A DNA stretch of 64,000 nt from Chitinophaga eiseniae. GTDB lineage: Bacteria > Bacteroidota > Bacteroidia > Chitinophagales > Chitinophagaceae. Below are positions 44,214 through 54,088 of this stretch, one piece after another. Location of the stretch: positions 186,001 through 250,000 of the forward strand of contig NZ_JABAHZ010000009.1 in NCBI RefSeq assembly GCF_012641265.1, given 5' to 3'. A program made the translations under genes and the position numbers. The notes under the pieces were generated by a model. That model had not been told where the DNA came from, did not search any database, and saw nothing but the letters and a program-made list of their open reading frames with translations. The first letter of the stretch is position 1. Each line of letters opens with the position of its first letter.

Positions 44214-45380
44214 TTATGGCATGAACAATCCATCATCCACTACATGAATAACGCCGTTGAGAAACAACAGGTCGGTAGTTACCAGTTTGCGCGGAGGCAG
44301 CGGCGATTTTACCTGGTTCACCAGGATACTGCCATTGCTGCCGGCAAAGGCGAGCCGGATAAACTGCGGCGGTTCGTGGTAAGCGGCGCCGGGCCTTATT
44401 TGAAAACCAGATAGCAAAGGGTTGTCGGTAAGATCATTGGAAAACAGCATCAGTGGGTAGTCTGCCCGCATGGCGCCATTAAAATCCAGGTGATTGGCCG
44501 ACAACAGCGAGTCGAGCGAGGTGGTAGGGCTCACGTAAAAGGCATTGTCGTCATAATGCGCACCGTCTACCGGATATAACAGGGCCCTCTGTCTAAGGTC
44601 ATCGATCGTTTTAAATCCACTCTGTTGAAAGGCCCTGTTAGTTGGTGCAAACAGTGTAACCGGTTTATTATCGGAAGTAATCTGCAGTAACCTGGTCATC
44701 GTCGGATTGGCCCAGCTCTGCTGGTAAATACTATCGCTGATACGAAATGCTTCCACCAGGAAGCTGAACTCCGGGTGAGTGGTGAGGTAACCATACATGT
44801 CTTGCTCCGGTTTGTTCTGCACTTCATCCAGCACGTAAATGGTTCCATTGGTGGCCTCCAGGGCTTTCAGCGGATGTGGCTTCCCGTTTACTATCAGCTT
44901 CCCGTTATGGAGTCCCAGGTATTGATAATAGATATAGGGATTGTTGGAATAAAAGCCCGGAAAATCGATGCGGGTGAGCAACGTATGCATATTGTTACTG
45001 CCGCTCAGTCGCTGCAGCTGATCGCCCGACACCCAGCTATCCAGCACATGGTAAAACAGCAGGGTATCCAGGTCGGCAACCGCCATGGTGTTTACTTTAT
45101 CGGCAGTAATACCGGCCTTCGCAAATGCGTCATCAGAAGGCGCCAGCAGCGTATATGCCTGCAGGGTCTTATCGGCAATCACGGAATCCATGTTTACCTT
45201 TTTCCAGATCGACTTATAAATGGTAAGATTGGAGCTATCCAGCAACTGCCTGATCTTCAGAGAAGGACCGGTATAGTCAATAGGCTTGCCTATGGGCGCT
45301 ACCTGTGCATCTTTCAACTGGCAGCCGGCCAGGAATAGCAGCACTAACGTAAACGTATATGTGAAATAATTTTTTTTCAT
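44214..45380 (-). CDS. Fasciclin (FAS1) lipoprotein, copy 2
   Basis: A 388-residue lipoprotein (Cys20, LLFLAGCQLKDAQ). The first FAS1 domain covers about 40-190 (YTLLAPSDDAFAKAGI; DTLLFYHVLDSWVSGDQL; GTIYVLDEVQ). The second (about 195-388) keeps KPVTLFAPTNRAFQQSGF and the C-terminal GVIHVVDDGLFMP but lacks the usual YH motif and has an extra 40-residue insertion, so it is diverged. It is 12 bp downstream of copy 1 and 27 bp upstream of copy 3. Length and insertion differ from the other two copies, so they are not recent duplicates. Confidence 0.9.
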   Translation of the reverse strand: MKKNYFTYTFTLVLLFLAGCQLKDAQVAPIGKPIDYTGPSLKIRQLLDSSNLTIYKSIWKKVNMDSVIADKTLQAYTLLAPSDDAFAKAGITADKVNTMAVADLDTLLFYHVLDSWVSGDQLQRLSGSNNMHTLLTRIDFPGFYSNNPYIYYQYLGLHNGKLIVNGKPHPLKALEATNGTIYVLDEVQNKPEQDMYGYLTTHPEFSFLVEAFRISDSIYQQSWANPTMTRLLQITSDNKPVTLFAPTNRAFQQSGFKTIDDLRQRALLYPVDGAHYDDNAFYVSPTTSLDSLLSANHLDFNGAMRADYPLMLFSNDLTDNPLLSGFQIRPGAAYHEPPQFIRLAFAGSNGSILVNQVKSPLPPRKLVTTDLLFLNGVIHVVDDGLFMP

Positions 45381-45392
45381 CAGTCCGCTTTT

Positions 45393-46415
45393 TTACTTGA
45401 TTAAAAGTGAATCAGGATACAGCAGGATATTATTCATGCGGTTAATGACGCCGTTGCTTACCATGATATCCTGTCCCTTTGCGCCGCCATCAACGGTAAT
45501 ACCTCCCGGGCTGTGAGCGCCCCACCTGCCGCCGGGCGCCCAGATGGTAAAGTTGCCGTGGGGATTGATGAAATAACCGCTTCCGATATCCAGCTTTTCG
45601 CTGTATGCACCTATCACGTCAAAATCTTTCATCAGGATATGGTGCGGTTGCAGGCACAGCGTGTAGATATTAAAAGCGAGGGGATTATAGCGGCTCACAT
45701 CCAGTTTGTTGATGCTGTCTGCCGTGAGATTATAACCCAGGAAAGCACTATTCGATGGCGCGTAAACGGTAAAAGGCCCATCGGTTTTCAGGGTCTCCCA
45801 TTGCTTTGTTTTCTTCAGCAGCGTTACAAAAACAGACAGGCTGGTATCGGCCGACAGGTAATCGGTAATCTGCTGTGGTACATACTTTGGTACAGCCTGG
45901 ATAACATGTACTACCCCGTTTTTCATGGCCAGGTTCCGTTTGGGCGCATCATATACCATACCTCCATTGAAGACGGCCGGATAGGCATCGGCGTTGTTAC
46001 CTATTACCCCTACCGATACATAACTGGTCATATTGCCCAGGGTGGCGTAGCGGTTATCGAGCTGTGTTGGGATAGCGGCTATGTATAAACGGTCTTTGAT
46101 CACCAGGTTCTTTAAACTGGTACGCAGACTATCAGTATTCATACCATTGAAATCCTCCGGTTTGTTGATCCCCAGGGCTTTAAACGCCTGGTTATCGGGC
46201 GCCCATACGGTAAAAGGGCCGTCGGCATTTAAACTATCCAGGAACCCTGTCTTTTGCAGGGCGGCCGACAGGAGGCTCAGGTCATAGTTATTATGTATGA
46301 AGTCACCTACCATACGTACATCGGCAGTATGGTCGTCGGAAGTAATGTCTAGTTTTTTACATGCCGCTGCCAGTAACGTCAACAGGAAAATATAGAAAGG
46401 AAAATATCTTTTCAT
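45393..46415 (-). CDS. Fasciclin (FAS1) lipoprotein, copy 1
   Basis: A 340-residue lipoprotein (Cys19, LLTLLAAACKKLD). The ATG at 46415 gives a normal type II signal; an in-frame upstream extension would overlap the preceding gene. First FAS1 domain at about 35-180 (DGPFTVWAPDNQAFKALGI; GVVHVIQAV), second at about 185-340 (DGPFTVYAPSNSAFLGYNL; GVINRMNNILL). The first gene of the fasciclin triplet, 7 bp after an unknown lipoprotein gene. Predicted role is surface adhesion or ligand capture with the operon's TonB receptors. Confidence 0.91.
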   Translation of the reverse strand: MKRYFPFYIFLLTLLAAACKKLDITSDDHTADVRMVGDFIHNNYDLSLLSAALQKTGFLDSLNADGPFTVWAPDNQAFKALGINKPEDFNGMNTDSLRTSLKNLVIKDRLYIAAIPTQLDNRYATLGNMTSYVSVGVIGNNADAYPAVFNGGMVYDAPKRNLAMKNGVVHVIQAVPKYVPQQITDYLSADTSLSVFVTLLKKTKQWETLKTDGPFTVYAPSNSAFLGYNLTADSINKLDVSRYNPLAFNIYTLCLQPHHILMKDFDVIGAYSEKLDIGSGYFINPHGNFTIWAPGGRWGAHSPGGITVDGGAKGQDIMVSNGVINRMNNILLYPDSLLIK

Positions 46416-46422
46416 AATACAT

Positions 46423-47589
46423 TTATTTATAAATGGGCGGATCGTAACGGCGTTGCAGGGTGGTGATATACATATTGCCATTCACATATTCCACGGTATT
46501 GATCGTAGCAAATGAGCGCGGGTTGTATATGCCCGAATACACGGAAATCACCATCCCTGTGCGTACATCGCCTCCCAGGACAAATACCGCCGGCGGAGCC
46601 GTTGCCCCGAGTGCAAAGGAGGTGTAACTACCCTTACTGTTGGAATTCAGGTAATCCTGCTCAGGCGGCAAACCTGGCTTCAGGATATTGAACAGCTGCC
46701 CGGCGAGACCTGCATAAATATGGCTGGCAGTAGCATCCGGGAACAACGGGAAATTGGTATACGGCTGCACCACCGGCTCCTGCGACCTGGTGATCTTCGT
46801 GGCATATACATTCTTATATCCATTCACCGGTGTATTGTCCTGCTTGTACAGGGAATAAAACACATTCATAGTGTCCCCTATGCAGGTATTGTCGTTATTA
46901 GAGAGATCAAACACGTAGGTTTTCGCAAATCCTTCCGCACTGAGGTTGTAGAAATTGGTATATACCAATGAATCCGATAAAGGTATTTTCGTAAACTGCT
47001 CTTTCCGGAGATACACCCCTGTTTCCCGTGTATACACGGATTTTTCCAGGATGTTCATCGTATAAATTTCTCCCTGGTCCAGGTTCACCGTTGTATCTAT
47101 CAATACCTTTTTCCGGGCGCTGGCAGGTAGCGTATAAAACGGGTCGTTGCTACGCGGACGGTTCATGAACAGGAAGCGGTGCTTACCACTTTTCACCATG
47201 CCATAGCCGGAGAGGTCGTATCCATTTACAATGGGACCCACCGGTACTTTAGCGGTCCCGGGAAACTCTTTCTGCCACAGTGTAGTATTACCGGCATCCG
47301 GGTAAGGTCTGGCCAAAGGCCCGCGGGTAGCCAGGAAATCGAAAGTAACGTCGGCGCCGATTGGCACGCCGGCAGCATCCAGCTGTGGGTCTATCAGCAT
47401 GGTGATAAAAGGTTGCGGCGCATCCTTGTTGCCGACAGACACATTGTAGGTAAGACAGTTAAATACCCGGAGATAGGCGGGTGCGCTTACTTCGGGAAAA
47501 TCCGTCTTGCGGCATCCCATCACCAGTATGCCCACCACGGCTATATATCTCCAGATAATATTCCTGCTATTGTTATATACACGCTTCAT
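46423..47589 (-). CDS. Lipoprotein of unknown function (DUF4397-like opening)
   Basis: A 388-residue protein with a type II signal ending at Cys26 (VGILVMGCRKTDF). The start of the mature part (APAYLRVFNCLTYNVSV) resembles the strand that opens DUF4397 proteins, but the remainder (for example SGKHRFLFMNRPRSNDPFY and QGEIYTMNILEKSVYTRETG) is not a family I recognise. Beta-rich, secreted, and packed between a DUF4397-like gene (8 bp upstream) and the first fasciclin gene (7 bp downstream), so it is probably part of the same surface assembly. Confidence 0.82.
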   Translation of the reverse strand: MKRVYNNSRNIIWRYIAVVGILVMGCRKTDFPEVSAPAYLRVFNCLTYNVSVGNKDAPQPFITMLIDPQLDAAGVPIGADVTFDFLATRGPLARPYPDAGNTTLWQKEFPGTAKVPVGPIVNGYDLSGYGMVKSGKHRFLFMNRPRSNDPFYTLPASARKKVLIDTTVNLDQGEIYTMNILEKSVYTRETGVYLRKEQFTKIPLSDSLVYTNFYNLSAEGFAKTYVFDLSNNDNTCIGDTMNVFYSLYKQDNTPVNGYKNVYATKITRSQEPVVQPYTNFPLFPDATASHIYAGLAGQLFNILKPGLPPEQDYLNSNSKGSYTSFALGATAPPAVFVLGGDVRTGMVISVYSGIYNPRSFATINTVEYVNGNMYITTLQRRYDPPIYK

Positions 47590-47597
47590 AATAGTCG

Positions 47598-49331
47598 TTA
47601 TTGATTGTGCTTGATGATGATCATTCGCGCCGGCACTTCCCCGGGGTTCTTCGGATGCAGGGCGCCGGTTAACGCTACTGTATACACGCCGGTTTCATAG
47701 GCCGGCAAGCCATTTTTATACAGTTCAGGGCGGGCAATAAAATCGCTGCCATTTAGCTGTGGTATGTCTGTGAGCCAATCGCCAGGCAATACGCCGGGTG
47801 CAGATGCGTATACGCCAATTTTATTGATGCCTATCAACGGCGAAAAAAGTATATAAGGCTGATCGGCAATCACCTGTCCCCTGCTGAGGTGCTGGCTGGC
47901 AGTGCCGCTGTAGGTGAGATAGCCGGAAAGGAGTGCGCCATTGGCTCCTGTGAATGTCACCTCCGGTATGTCCGTCGACAAGTTCAGGAAACGTACTTTA
48001 AACGGTATCGACACGCTGTACTGGTCATTACTGCCATCATCTCCTTTACTGTTTCCGGGGAGATAAAAACTGCCGCTCAGGTTATTGGCTACGATCTTCA
48101 ACGACGGTTGCCCGTTATTGTCGGGATATACCCAGGCAGTGTAGTTATCGCTGCCATTGATAGTAAGCGGCTGCTCGGCCAACTTTTTCCCGCTGGCGTC
48201 ATTCAAGGTTACGGTATGCGTGCCCGTAACCAGGATTTTATAGGCAGAAGACTTACTATAAGCCAGTCCTCCTTCCGCCAACGGCAGGCCGTCAACATTC
48301 ACGGTCACAGGTTGTCCGGGTAAAGCGTTGGCTGCCTGCAGGCGGCCATAAGTAATATTCAGCGCTTCCTTGTTATCTGCAATGACCCGGAAGCTGTTGA
48401 ATGTTACAGGAGCTGCATAACTGCTGCCGGCATCTTTGAAGCTGAAGCCGGCATTAGCACATACCATGATGGTATACACGCCTCCGGGCTGATACGCACG
48501 TGTAGGCGCATACGTTAACCGGGTATCTATCATGGGATTGTCTCCCGTTGTCATAGTACCGGTAGTTTTATTGACCACGCTCAGTAGCTCATCACTATTC
48601 ACCTTTACAGCAGGCAATACGTTCCCATCATCTGTCGTCACTTTAAACTGGTAGGTGCCGTAAGGCAGCTCTACGTAATCGGAGTATTTACCAGGGGCTA
48701 TGCTGCTGGTAGCGGCACTCACTTTAGTGCCATCTGCCAGTATCAACGTCATGTTACCCTGCAGCGATGCCACATCAGGCGCAGAGCCCAGGTTCAGCAA
48801 ACGTATCTTAAAGCGCTCCGGGGCGGCAGGCGGTGAAATAGAACGGGGAATGGCAAAGATGGAATCATCTCCCAATACCCCGGCATCCCCATGCGCACCA
48901 TACAAAACGTTATAGAAGTCAGTCGGATTGTTCACGTCCTCATGGATGTCGAAATCCTTTGGATATTGTATCTTCTTATCGCCAAAAATCATGCTTCCGA
49001 TACGGATATGCGCACTCCCATCAGCTTTAATAAAACGCTGCGGAATGGTATAGGAAGCGCCCAGGCGGCCGTTTTGAAAATATATCGTAGGCCTGGATTC
49101 CAGGTAGTAGCCTTCTATATTGGGCGGCATAAAACTGGTGAGCGGCGTATCATTGATGATCAATTCGGTGGCGGCCCTGCCCATGTTCATCAACCGTACC
49201 GTAGATGCCGTCAATGGCGGCAGCGGGGGCTGTTCCTGGAACACGTAGTCCGATTTACTTTTCTTACAGGCCCATAGCCCTGAAGTCAATAGTATGGCCA
49301 GAAAATATTTTACAGCTTGCATCATTTTCAT
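47598..49331 (-). CDS. DUF4397-like multi-domain lipoprotein
   Basis: A 577-residue lipoprotein (Cys22, LLTSGLWACKKSKSD). It contains several immunoglobulin-like units; that near 180-300 (FKIRLLNLGSAPDVASLQGN; YVELPYGTYQFKVTTDDG; PGGVYTIMVCANAG) fits DUF4397, a surface beta-domain of unknown function, and FKVRFLNLSTDIPEVTF near 455 repeats the pattern. It directly follows the STN receptor gene by 16 bp, the place SusD takes in ordinary loci, so it may be the receptor's surface partner. This is inference from position only. Confidence 0.83.
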   Translation of the reverse strand: MKMMQAVKYFLAILLTSGLWACKKSKSDYVFQEQPPLPPLTASTVRLMNMGRAATELIINDTPLTSFMPPNIEGYYLESRPTIYFQNGRLGASYTIPQRFIKADGSAHIRIGSMIFGDKKIQYPKDFDIHEDVNNPTDFYNVLYGAHGDAGVLGDDSIFAIPRSISPPAAPERFKIRLLNLGSAPDVASLQGNMTLILADGTKVSAATSSIAPGKYSDYVELPYGTYQFKVTTDDGNVLPAVKVNSDELLSVVNKTTGTMTTGDNPMIDTRLTYAPTRAYQPGGVYTIMVCANAGFSFKDAGSSYAAPVTFNSFRVIADNKEALNITYGRLQAANALPGQPVTVNVDGLPLAEGGLAYSKSSAYKILVTGTHTVTLNDASGKKLAEQPLTINGSDNYTAWVYPDNNGQPSLKIVANNLSGSFYLPGNSKGDDGSNDQYSVSIPFKVRFLNLSTDIPEVTFTGANGALLSGYLTYSGTASQHLSRGQVIADQPYILFSPLIGINKIGVYASAPGVLPGDWLTDIPQLNGSDFIARPELYKNGLPAYETGVYTVALTGALHPKNPGEVPARMIIIKHNQ

Positions 49332-49347
49332 TTTACAGTCAATCCCT

Positions 49348-52300
49348 TTAGAAAATATTATAGTTCAGGCCCAGCATAAACTCCGTGCCCCTGTAATAAC
49401 TGCGGCGGATATACGTATTTCCATAGTATTTACCTCCTGTGCCGGGGTTGGCATATACTTCCCGCCAGGCCGGGTTCATGATATTTTTAGCATATCCTTT
49501 CAGCTGTAACCGCCGGGTGAGATACTGGCTGAAAACAAAGTCCAGTACCGGTGCAGGCCTACTGTACAAATCCGGCTCCCCGGTCAGGTTAATTTGTATG
49601 AGCCGCTCTCCTACTTCATTGAAAGTAACGGTGAGGTCGGTGCGGGTGCGCGGGTTATTATAGTTCAGGTAAGCGTTGATGGAATACGGCGCCTGTTCAA
49701 ACAGCGGGCTGTTGGAGGGAGCCTTGCGGTCTACAATGCGGGAATCGTTTAGCCGTTCAGGTGATTTTTTAATTTCACTTTGCGCGAGCAACAGGTTGGA
49801 GCCGAGATTAAAGTTCTTCAGCGGATACCACCAGCGGCCCAGGTTTTTCACTACCTCCAGTTCCACGCCATACACTTGTCCCCTATTGGGATCATTCTCA
49901 AAACGAATGGCCGGAAATTCAGGAAAACGTGCATCGAGGCCGGCGGAATTCTGTGAATATACTTTGGTCAGCTGGTGATCAATCTGTTTGTAGAAGGCAG
50001 ATGCCGCAATCACTTCACCGGAATTCGGGAACCATTCCCAGCGGAAATCGTAGTTGGTCGTTTGCTGGTTTACCAACTTAGAATTACCTACCACCAATGC
50101 AAACTGGAATGGGTCAAACTCAAACACGTTGGTAATTTCCCGCAGCTCCGGCCTGGCCAGCGTAGTGCTGTAACCCAGGCGGAAGTTCATGTTCTCCTGC
50201 AGGGTATAGGTAAGGTTCAGGGAATAATAGGGCTTATAATCTGTTTTATAAATAGAGTTGGGCTGTGTAAATACCAGCTTCACGGTTTGCCCATCTTTGT
50301 TAGGCGTAGTCAGTGAAGGATCGAGGAAAACACCTGCGGTATCTACTGCTGCCCGGATATCGGTCATTTCGAAACGCACCCCACCGGTCACCCGGAGATT
50401 TTGCAATACGTGCAGGTCGAGCATGCCATAAAATGCGCGGGTTTCAAAGGAACCTTTATAGTTGTTGGGCGATTTCTGTGCGTTATATAAAAATCCTCCT
50501 ACGGCTGGTTGTCCCTCGCCGATAGCGCCGGTAGGCACCTTCACGCCAATCTGGTCATATCCTACCAGCCTGTCGAGGTTGCCATGCACGGTATACAGCG
50601 CCTGGTTGCCGGTAGACGAGAAATTGGAGCCTGGCAGCGACAATACATTTTCATTAAATGTGCGATCGCGGTGCAGGTAGTTAACGCCTCCTTTGAATTC
50701 CTGCTTTTGTCCAAACAGGCGGAAAGGCCAGGCCAGGTCGGCTTTATAGTTATAGTTGGTTTCTTTCAGCTGACGATAACGGCGACCATTCGGATCGGCC
50801 TGGATAATGCCATACGGGCCATATCCATTTACATAACCGGATACCAGGGAATAGTACACCGGCGTACCGGTGCTGCCTGTGCTGCCTGGCAGGCTGCCAT
50901 TTACCGGGATAGAGCCACCACCAACAGGATGGTACACCGCCAGGTTCACAAAGCGGTAGTCAGGATCATCCTGGCCGGAGGTAGAACTGGCCATATTATA
51001 GCTCAACTTCGGCGCATATTCTCCTGTGGCCAGCTTATGCTCGCCCTGTAAGTTGAACGTATTGAGGGTACGGTAACTGCGTTTGAGTGAATATACCGTA
51101 TTGGAAACATCGCCGGATAAACCGGTATACTCGTAGGCCCCATAAAGGTTGCTGGCCTGCACTTCGGCACCGCGGCTACCCATATACTGTACACTGATTT
51201 CATTACGCGGGTTAAAGCGGTAAGTAAGCCCACCCAGGAACCCGTAGTTAAGGGTAGATGTTCCGGTGTTTTCTTTATACGAAATATATTTCCCCAGGTT
51301 AATGTTATTGGGCGTGATATAGTTAGGAATAATACGGGTGCTGTTTACCTGGTTGTTACCTGTCAGCACCCCCTGGTAAATACTCCATTGGGTAAGGTCG
51401 CCGCCATGTATGTCGGTAGACCGCTGGTAGTAGTTCACACCGGCTATTACGCCCAGCTTATGCCGTTTGAATACCTGGAAGCTGTTGCCATAGGTGATAC
51501 CATAAATCTGGTTCAGCTTTGCACTGGCATAGTGCGTGGTCAGTACCGGGTCGAAGCTGTGCATAATACCGTTGATCCTGTTCACCTCCTGTTTAATAGC
51601 CGGGTCGTTGCCACTGTTGGCAATCATGGATTGCACCTGTGCAAAGCCGCCGGGATATTGCTTTCCGAGGGCGGTAAAGTCGGACGATAAACCTGCCTGC
51701 TTTACCTTTTGCCCGAAGAAACCCGGATCGCTGTTATAAAAACTATTGATCTTTCCGCCCATACCGATGTTGGAATTGAATCCGGATTGCGCGGTGATAT
51801 TGAGCGTAGCCGAATCGGGTACCGATTTCGTTTTCAGCTCTATAATACCGGCTGCCGCATCGGCGGGTTTATCGGGGGTATAGGTTTTATAGATAGTAAT
51901 ATTTTCCAGCAGGGCCGCCGGTACCAGGTCCAGCGGGATGGCGCTGCGATCGGGATCAGAAGAGGCCAGACGTACGCCGTTGAGCTGTCCGATAACGCTG
52001 CGGTCGCCCAATCCGCGTACTGCCACGTACTTATCATCGGTAATGGTAACACCGGATACCCGTTGCAGGGCCTGTGTAGTAGTGATGCTGGCTGTTTTTT
52101 CGATATTGGCGGCGGAAATGGCATCCTGTACAATGGCTGATGCCTTTCTTTCTGCCAGCACTGCTGCTTCGGTATTGGCTTTGCGGCGGGCCTGCACTTG
52201 TACCTCATTCAGCTGTGTACGGGAAGGCTTCAGGGCAATCTGCAAAGTGGTAGTACCACCTGCTACTTTGATTTCCTGTGGTTGGTAACCGATATAGGTC

Positions 52301-52821
52301 ACTACCAATACGGCGCCTTCATCGGGAATGGTAATGCTGAAATGCCCGTTGGCATCGGTGATGGCGCCGGCGCTTTGCCCTTTGATGCGTATGCCTACGC
52401 CAGGCAGCGGGGTACCATTATTTTTGTCGGTAACGGTACCTTTCACTGGCGGAAGAAGAGGCGTTACCGTAATACGGTTATCGGCATACACCTGTGCCAC
52501 CATGTTGGCCGGTGTCAGCAATCCTGCCAGGATATCCAGCAGTGGCGCATTATTGGCCCGAAAGCTGGCGTGTTTTATTTTGTCTACCTTTTCATCATTG
52601 AAATAAATCCGTACGCCAGACCGGGCCGATATTTCTTCCAGCGCAGTCCGCAGGGGCAGGTCGTGGATGTCGACAGACATACGTATCCGTTCCACTGACT
52701 GACCTTTGGTAGTTACGCTGGCCATCAGGTTCGTGGCCGTAACAACAAGCACTATTACGTAAAAGGAGATACGCATAACCCATTTTAAATAAGCACAGGG
52801 TTTCCCCAGGAAAAAATTCAT
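49348..52821 (-). CDS. TonB-dependent receptor with STN and carboxypeptidase-like domains
   Basis: A 1157-residue outer-membrane receptor. Signal segment at about 12-40 (RISFYVIVLVVTATNLMAS), STN domain at about 48-103 (DIHDLPLRTALEEISARSGV), carboxypeptidase-regulatory domain at about 128-205, plug at about 225-345 (TTQALQRVSGVTITDDKYVA; VRGLGDRSVIGQLNGVRLAS), and a large barrel ending in phenylalanine. The plug belongs to the catecholate/Oar-like style rather than SusC. The STN domain should signal to the FecR protein encoded 179 bp upstream. First structural gene of the fasciclin operon. The first 15 residues may be an over-extension; Met16 is a possible start. Confidence 0.93.
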   Translation of the reverse strand: MNFFLGKPCAYLKWVMRISFYVIVLVVTATNLMASVTTKGQSVERIRMSVDIHDLPLRTALEEISARSGVRIYFNDEKVDKIKHASFRANNAPLLDILAGLLTPANMVAQVYADNRITVTPLLPPVKGTVTDKNNGTPLPGVGIRIKGQSAGAITDANGHFSITIPDEGAVLVVTYIGYQPQEIKVAGGTTTLQIALKPSRTQLNEVQVQARRKANTEAAVLAERKASAIVQDAISAANIEKTASITTTQALQRVSGVTITDDKYVAVRGLGDRSVIGQLNGVRLASSDPDRSAIPLDLVPAALLENITIYKTYTPDKPADAAAGIIELKTKSVPDSATLNITAQSGFNSNIGMGGKINSFYNSDPGFFGQKVKQAGLSSDFTALGKQYPGGFAQVQSMIANSGNDPAIKQEVNRINGIMHSFDPVLTTHYASAKLNQIYGITYGNSFQVFKRHKLGVIAGVNYYQRSTDIHGGDLTQWSIYQGVLTGNNQVNSTRIIPNYITPNNINLGKYISYKENTGTSTLNYGFLGGLTYRFNPRNEISVQYMGSRGAEVQASNLYGAYEYTGLSGDVSNTVYSLKRSYRTLNTFNLQGEHKLATGEYAPKLSYNMASSTSGQDDPDYRFVNLAVYHPVGGGSIPVNGSLPGSTGSTGTPVYYSLVSGYVNGYGPYGIIQADPNGRRYRQLKETNYNYKADLAWPFRLFGQKQEFKGGVNYLHRDRTFNENVLSLPGSNFSSTGNQALYTVHGNLDRLVGYDQIGVKVPTGAIGEGQPAVGGFLYNAQKSPNNYKGSFETRAFYGMLDLHVLQNLRVTGGVRFEMTDIRAAVDTAGVFLDPSLTTPNKDGQTVKLVFTQPNSIYKTDYKPYYSLNLTYTLQENMNFRLGYSTTLARPELREITNVFEFDPFQFALVVGNSKLVNQQTTNYDFRWEWFPNSGEVIAASAFYKQIDHQLTKVYSQNSAGLDARFPEFPAIRFENDPNRGQVYGVELEVVKNLGRWWYPLKNFNLGSNLLLAQSEIKKSPERLNDSRIVDRKAPSNSPLFEQAPYSINAYLNYNNPRTRTDLTVTFNEVGERLIQINLTGEPDLYSRPAPVLDFVFSQYLTRRLQLKGYAKNIMNPAWREVYANPGTGGKYYGNTYIRRSYYRGTEFMLGLNYNIF

Positions 52822-52918
52822 ACTTTTACCTTGTTAATTAGTTAATCCTTCGGGTTAGTTAATGACGGCGATGATATGGATCGGTTTCTCAGGCCTGGTG
52901 TCATATCTATCGCACCTT

Positions 52919-52951
52919 AAACCGGGTACGCGTGCGTGATCCGGTTTTTTT
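52919..52951 (+). terminator. Antisense-oriented terminator upstream of the STN receptor
   Basis: AAACCGG (52919-52925) pairs with CCGGTTT (52941-52947), the 15-base loop contains a further ACGC/GCGT pair, and the plus strand ends with seven T (52945-52951). Both flanking genes are on the minus strand. It lies about 98 bp upstream of the receptor start codon, the same place as the hairpin at 17228-17260. Confidence 0.6.
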
Positions 52952-53000
52952 ATGATGTGCATTAAGTAAATCTTTCTCTCATCATGTCAGTTTTAGTAGG

Positions 53001-53978
53001 TCAGGAAATATTAATAATACCATTTGGTGTTGCTTTGAAATGCAGGCCATATACCTTACTCAATATCTTCAGGATATCTTCCAGGGACTGATGTGGATCG
53101 AAGGTGCCGCTGATCTCCATGTTCTGCAAAGGGGCAGCCGTTATCCGGAATGTTTTGCCATAGCGATGCTGCAGCGATACCACCACCTCTGCGAGATAGT
53201 CTTTCTCAAAGCAGAGTCCTCCTTCCTTCCATAGCATGAGCGACTGTGCCCGTACATTTCTAACCTGTTGGGTACCTTTATCTATGTTGATGCGTAATTC
53301 CTGGTTGGCGGTAAGCAATACTGCATGTGAACTATCAATGCCCTGGTATACGGCCACCTTGCCGGAAGACACGGTCACTTTATAGGTATTGGGCGCGGTA
53401 TAGGAACGGATGCTGAAAGTGGTGCCCAGTACCCGGGTACGGTAGCCGTTACTTTCAATCACAAAAGGATGTTGCGGGTCCTGACGTACATCAAAGTACG
53501 CCTCTCCTTCCAGGTATACTGTTCTATTGGTGCTGAATTGCTCCGGGTAGCGCAAATGGCTGCTTGCGTTTAACCAGATGACGGAGCTGTCGGTAAGCGT
53601 GATTTTCGATAGTTGCCCCGCCTGGGTGTACAGGTCGAGGAATTTAACAGCAGGCTTGCGTGCAGGCACTTTAGATCTATACCACCATCCACCTGCTACC
53701 ATCATGGCGACCGATATAACGGAAGCAGCTAAACGCCATCTGACGCGGGTAGGTTTCATGGCCACCACCCTGCCGGTGTTTTCCGCCTCATAGGCCTGCA
53801 CCCGCGCCTGCACTGCGGCAAAAATATCATCTCCCGATGGACGCCCATCAGTGGCTCCTTCGCGCGGAGGCGTATGCCATTGGTCGAACCATTCGTTCAC
53901 CCGTTGTTCTTCCTCCGGCGTAGCATGGCCGGCAAGATACCTGTCTATCAGTGGTTGTATTGTATGATCTTCCTGCAT
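53001..53978 (-). CDS. FecR-family anti-sigma factor
   Basis: A 325-residue regulator: cytoplasmic anti-sigma segment with PLIDRYLAGHATPEEEQRVN near residue 8, one membrane span near 87-106 (RLAASVISVAMMVAGGWWY), a FecR domain (SKITLTDSSVIWLNASSHLR; VYLEGEAYFDVRQDPQHPF; TRVLGTTFSIRSY) and a C-terminal secretin-like domain (LAEVVVSLQHRYGKTFRITA to the end). Lies 110 bp downstream of its sigma gene and upstream of the STN receptor gene, giving a complete sigma/anti-sigma/receptor signalling set. Confidence 0.95.
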   Translation of the reverse strand: MQEDHTIQPLIDRYLAGHATPEEEQRVNEWFDQWHTPPREGATDGRPSGDDIFAAVQARVQAYEAENTGRVVAMKPTRVRWRLAASVISVAMMVAGGWWYRSKVPARKPAVKFLDLYTQAGQLSKITLTDSSVIWLNASSHLRYPEQFSTNRTVYLEGEAYFDVRQDPQHPFVIESNGYRTRVLGTTFSIRSYTAPNTYKVTVSSGKVAVYQGIDSSHAVLLTANQELRINIDKGTQQVRNVRAQSLMLWKEGGLCFEKDYLAEVVVSLQHRYGKTFRITAAPLQNMEISGTFDPHQSLEDILKILSKVYGLHFKATPNGIINIS

Positions 53979-54088
53979 GTAAATAAATTGACAGCCCGTT
54001 TATCGGATATTTCCCGGTACCAATTACATTTACCGCAAGTGCATACAAACACCTACGCGCAGCCATGTTAAATTAATATGAACAACTA

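Noticed and set aside
43212..46415. The three fasciclin genes as a recent tandem duplication
   Set aside because: Lengths, insertions and motif spacing differ widely between the three proteins, so the duplication, if any, is old.
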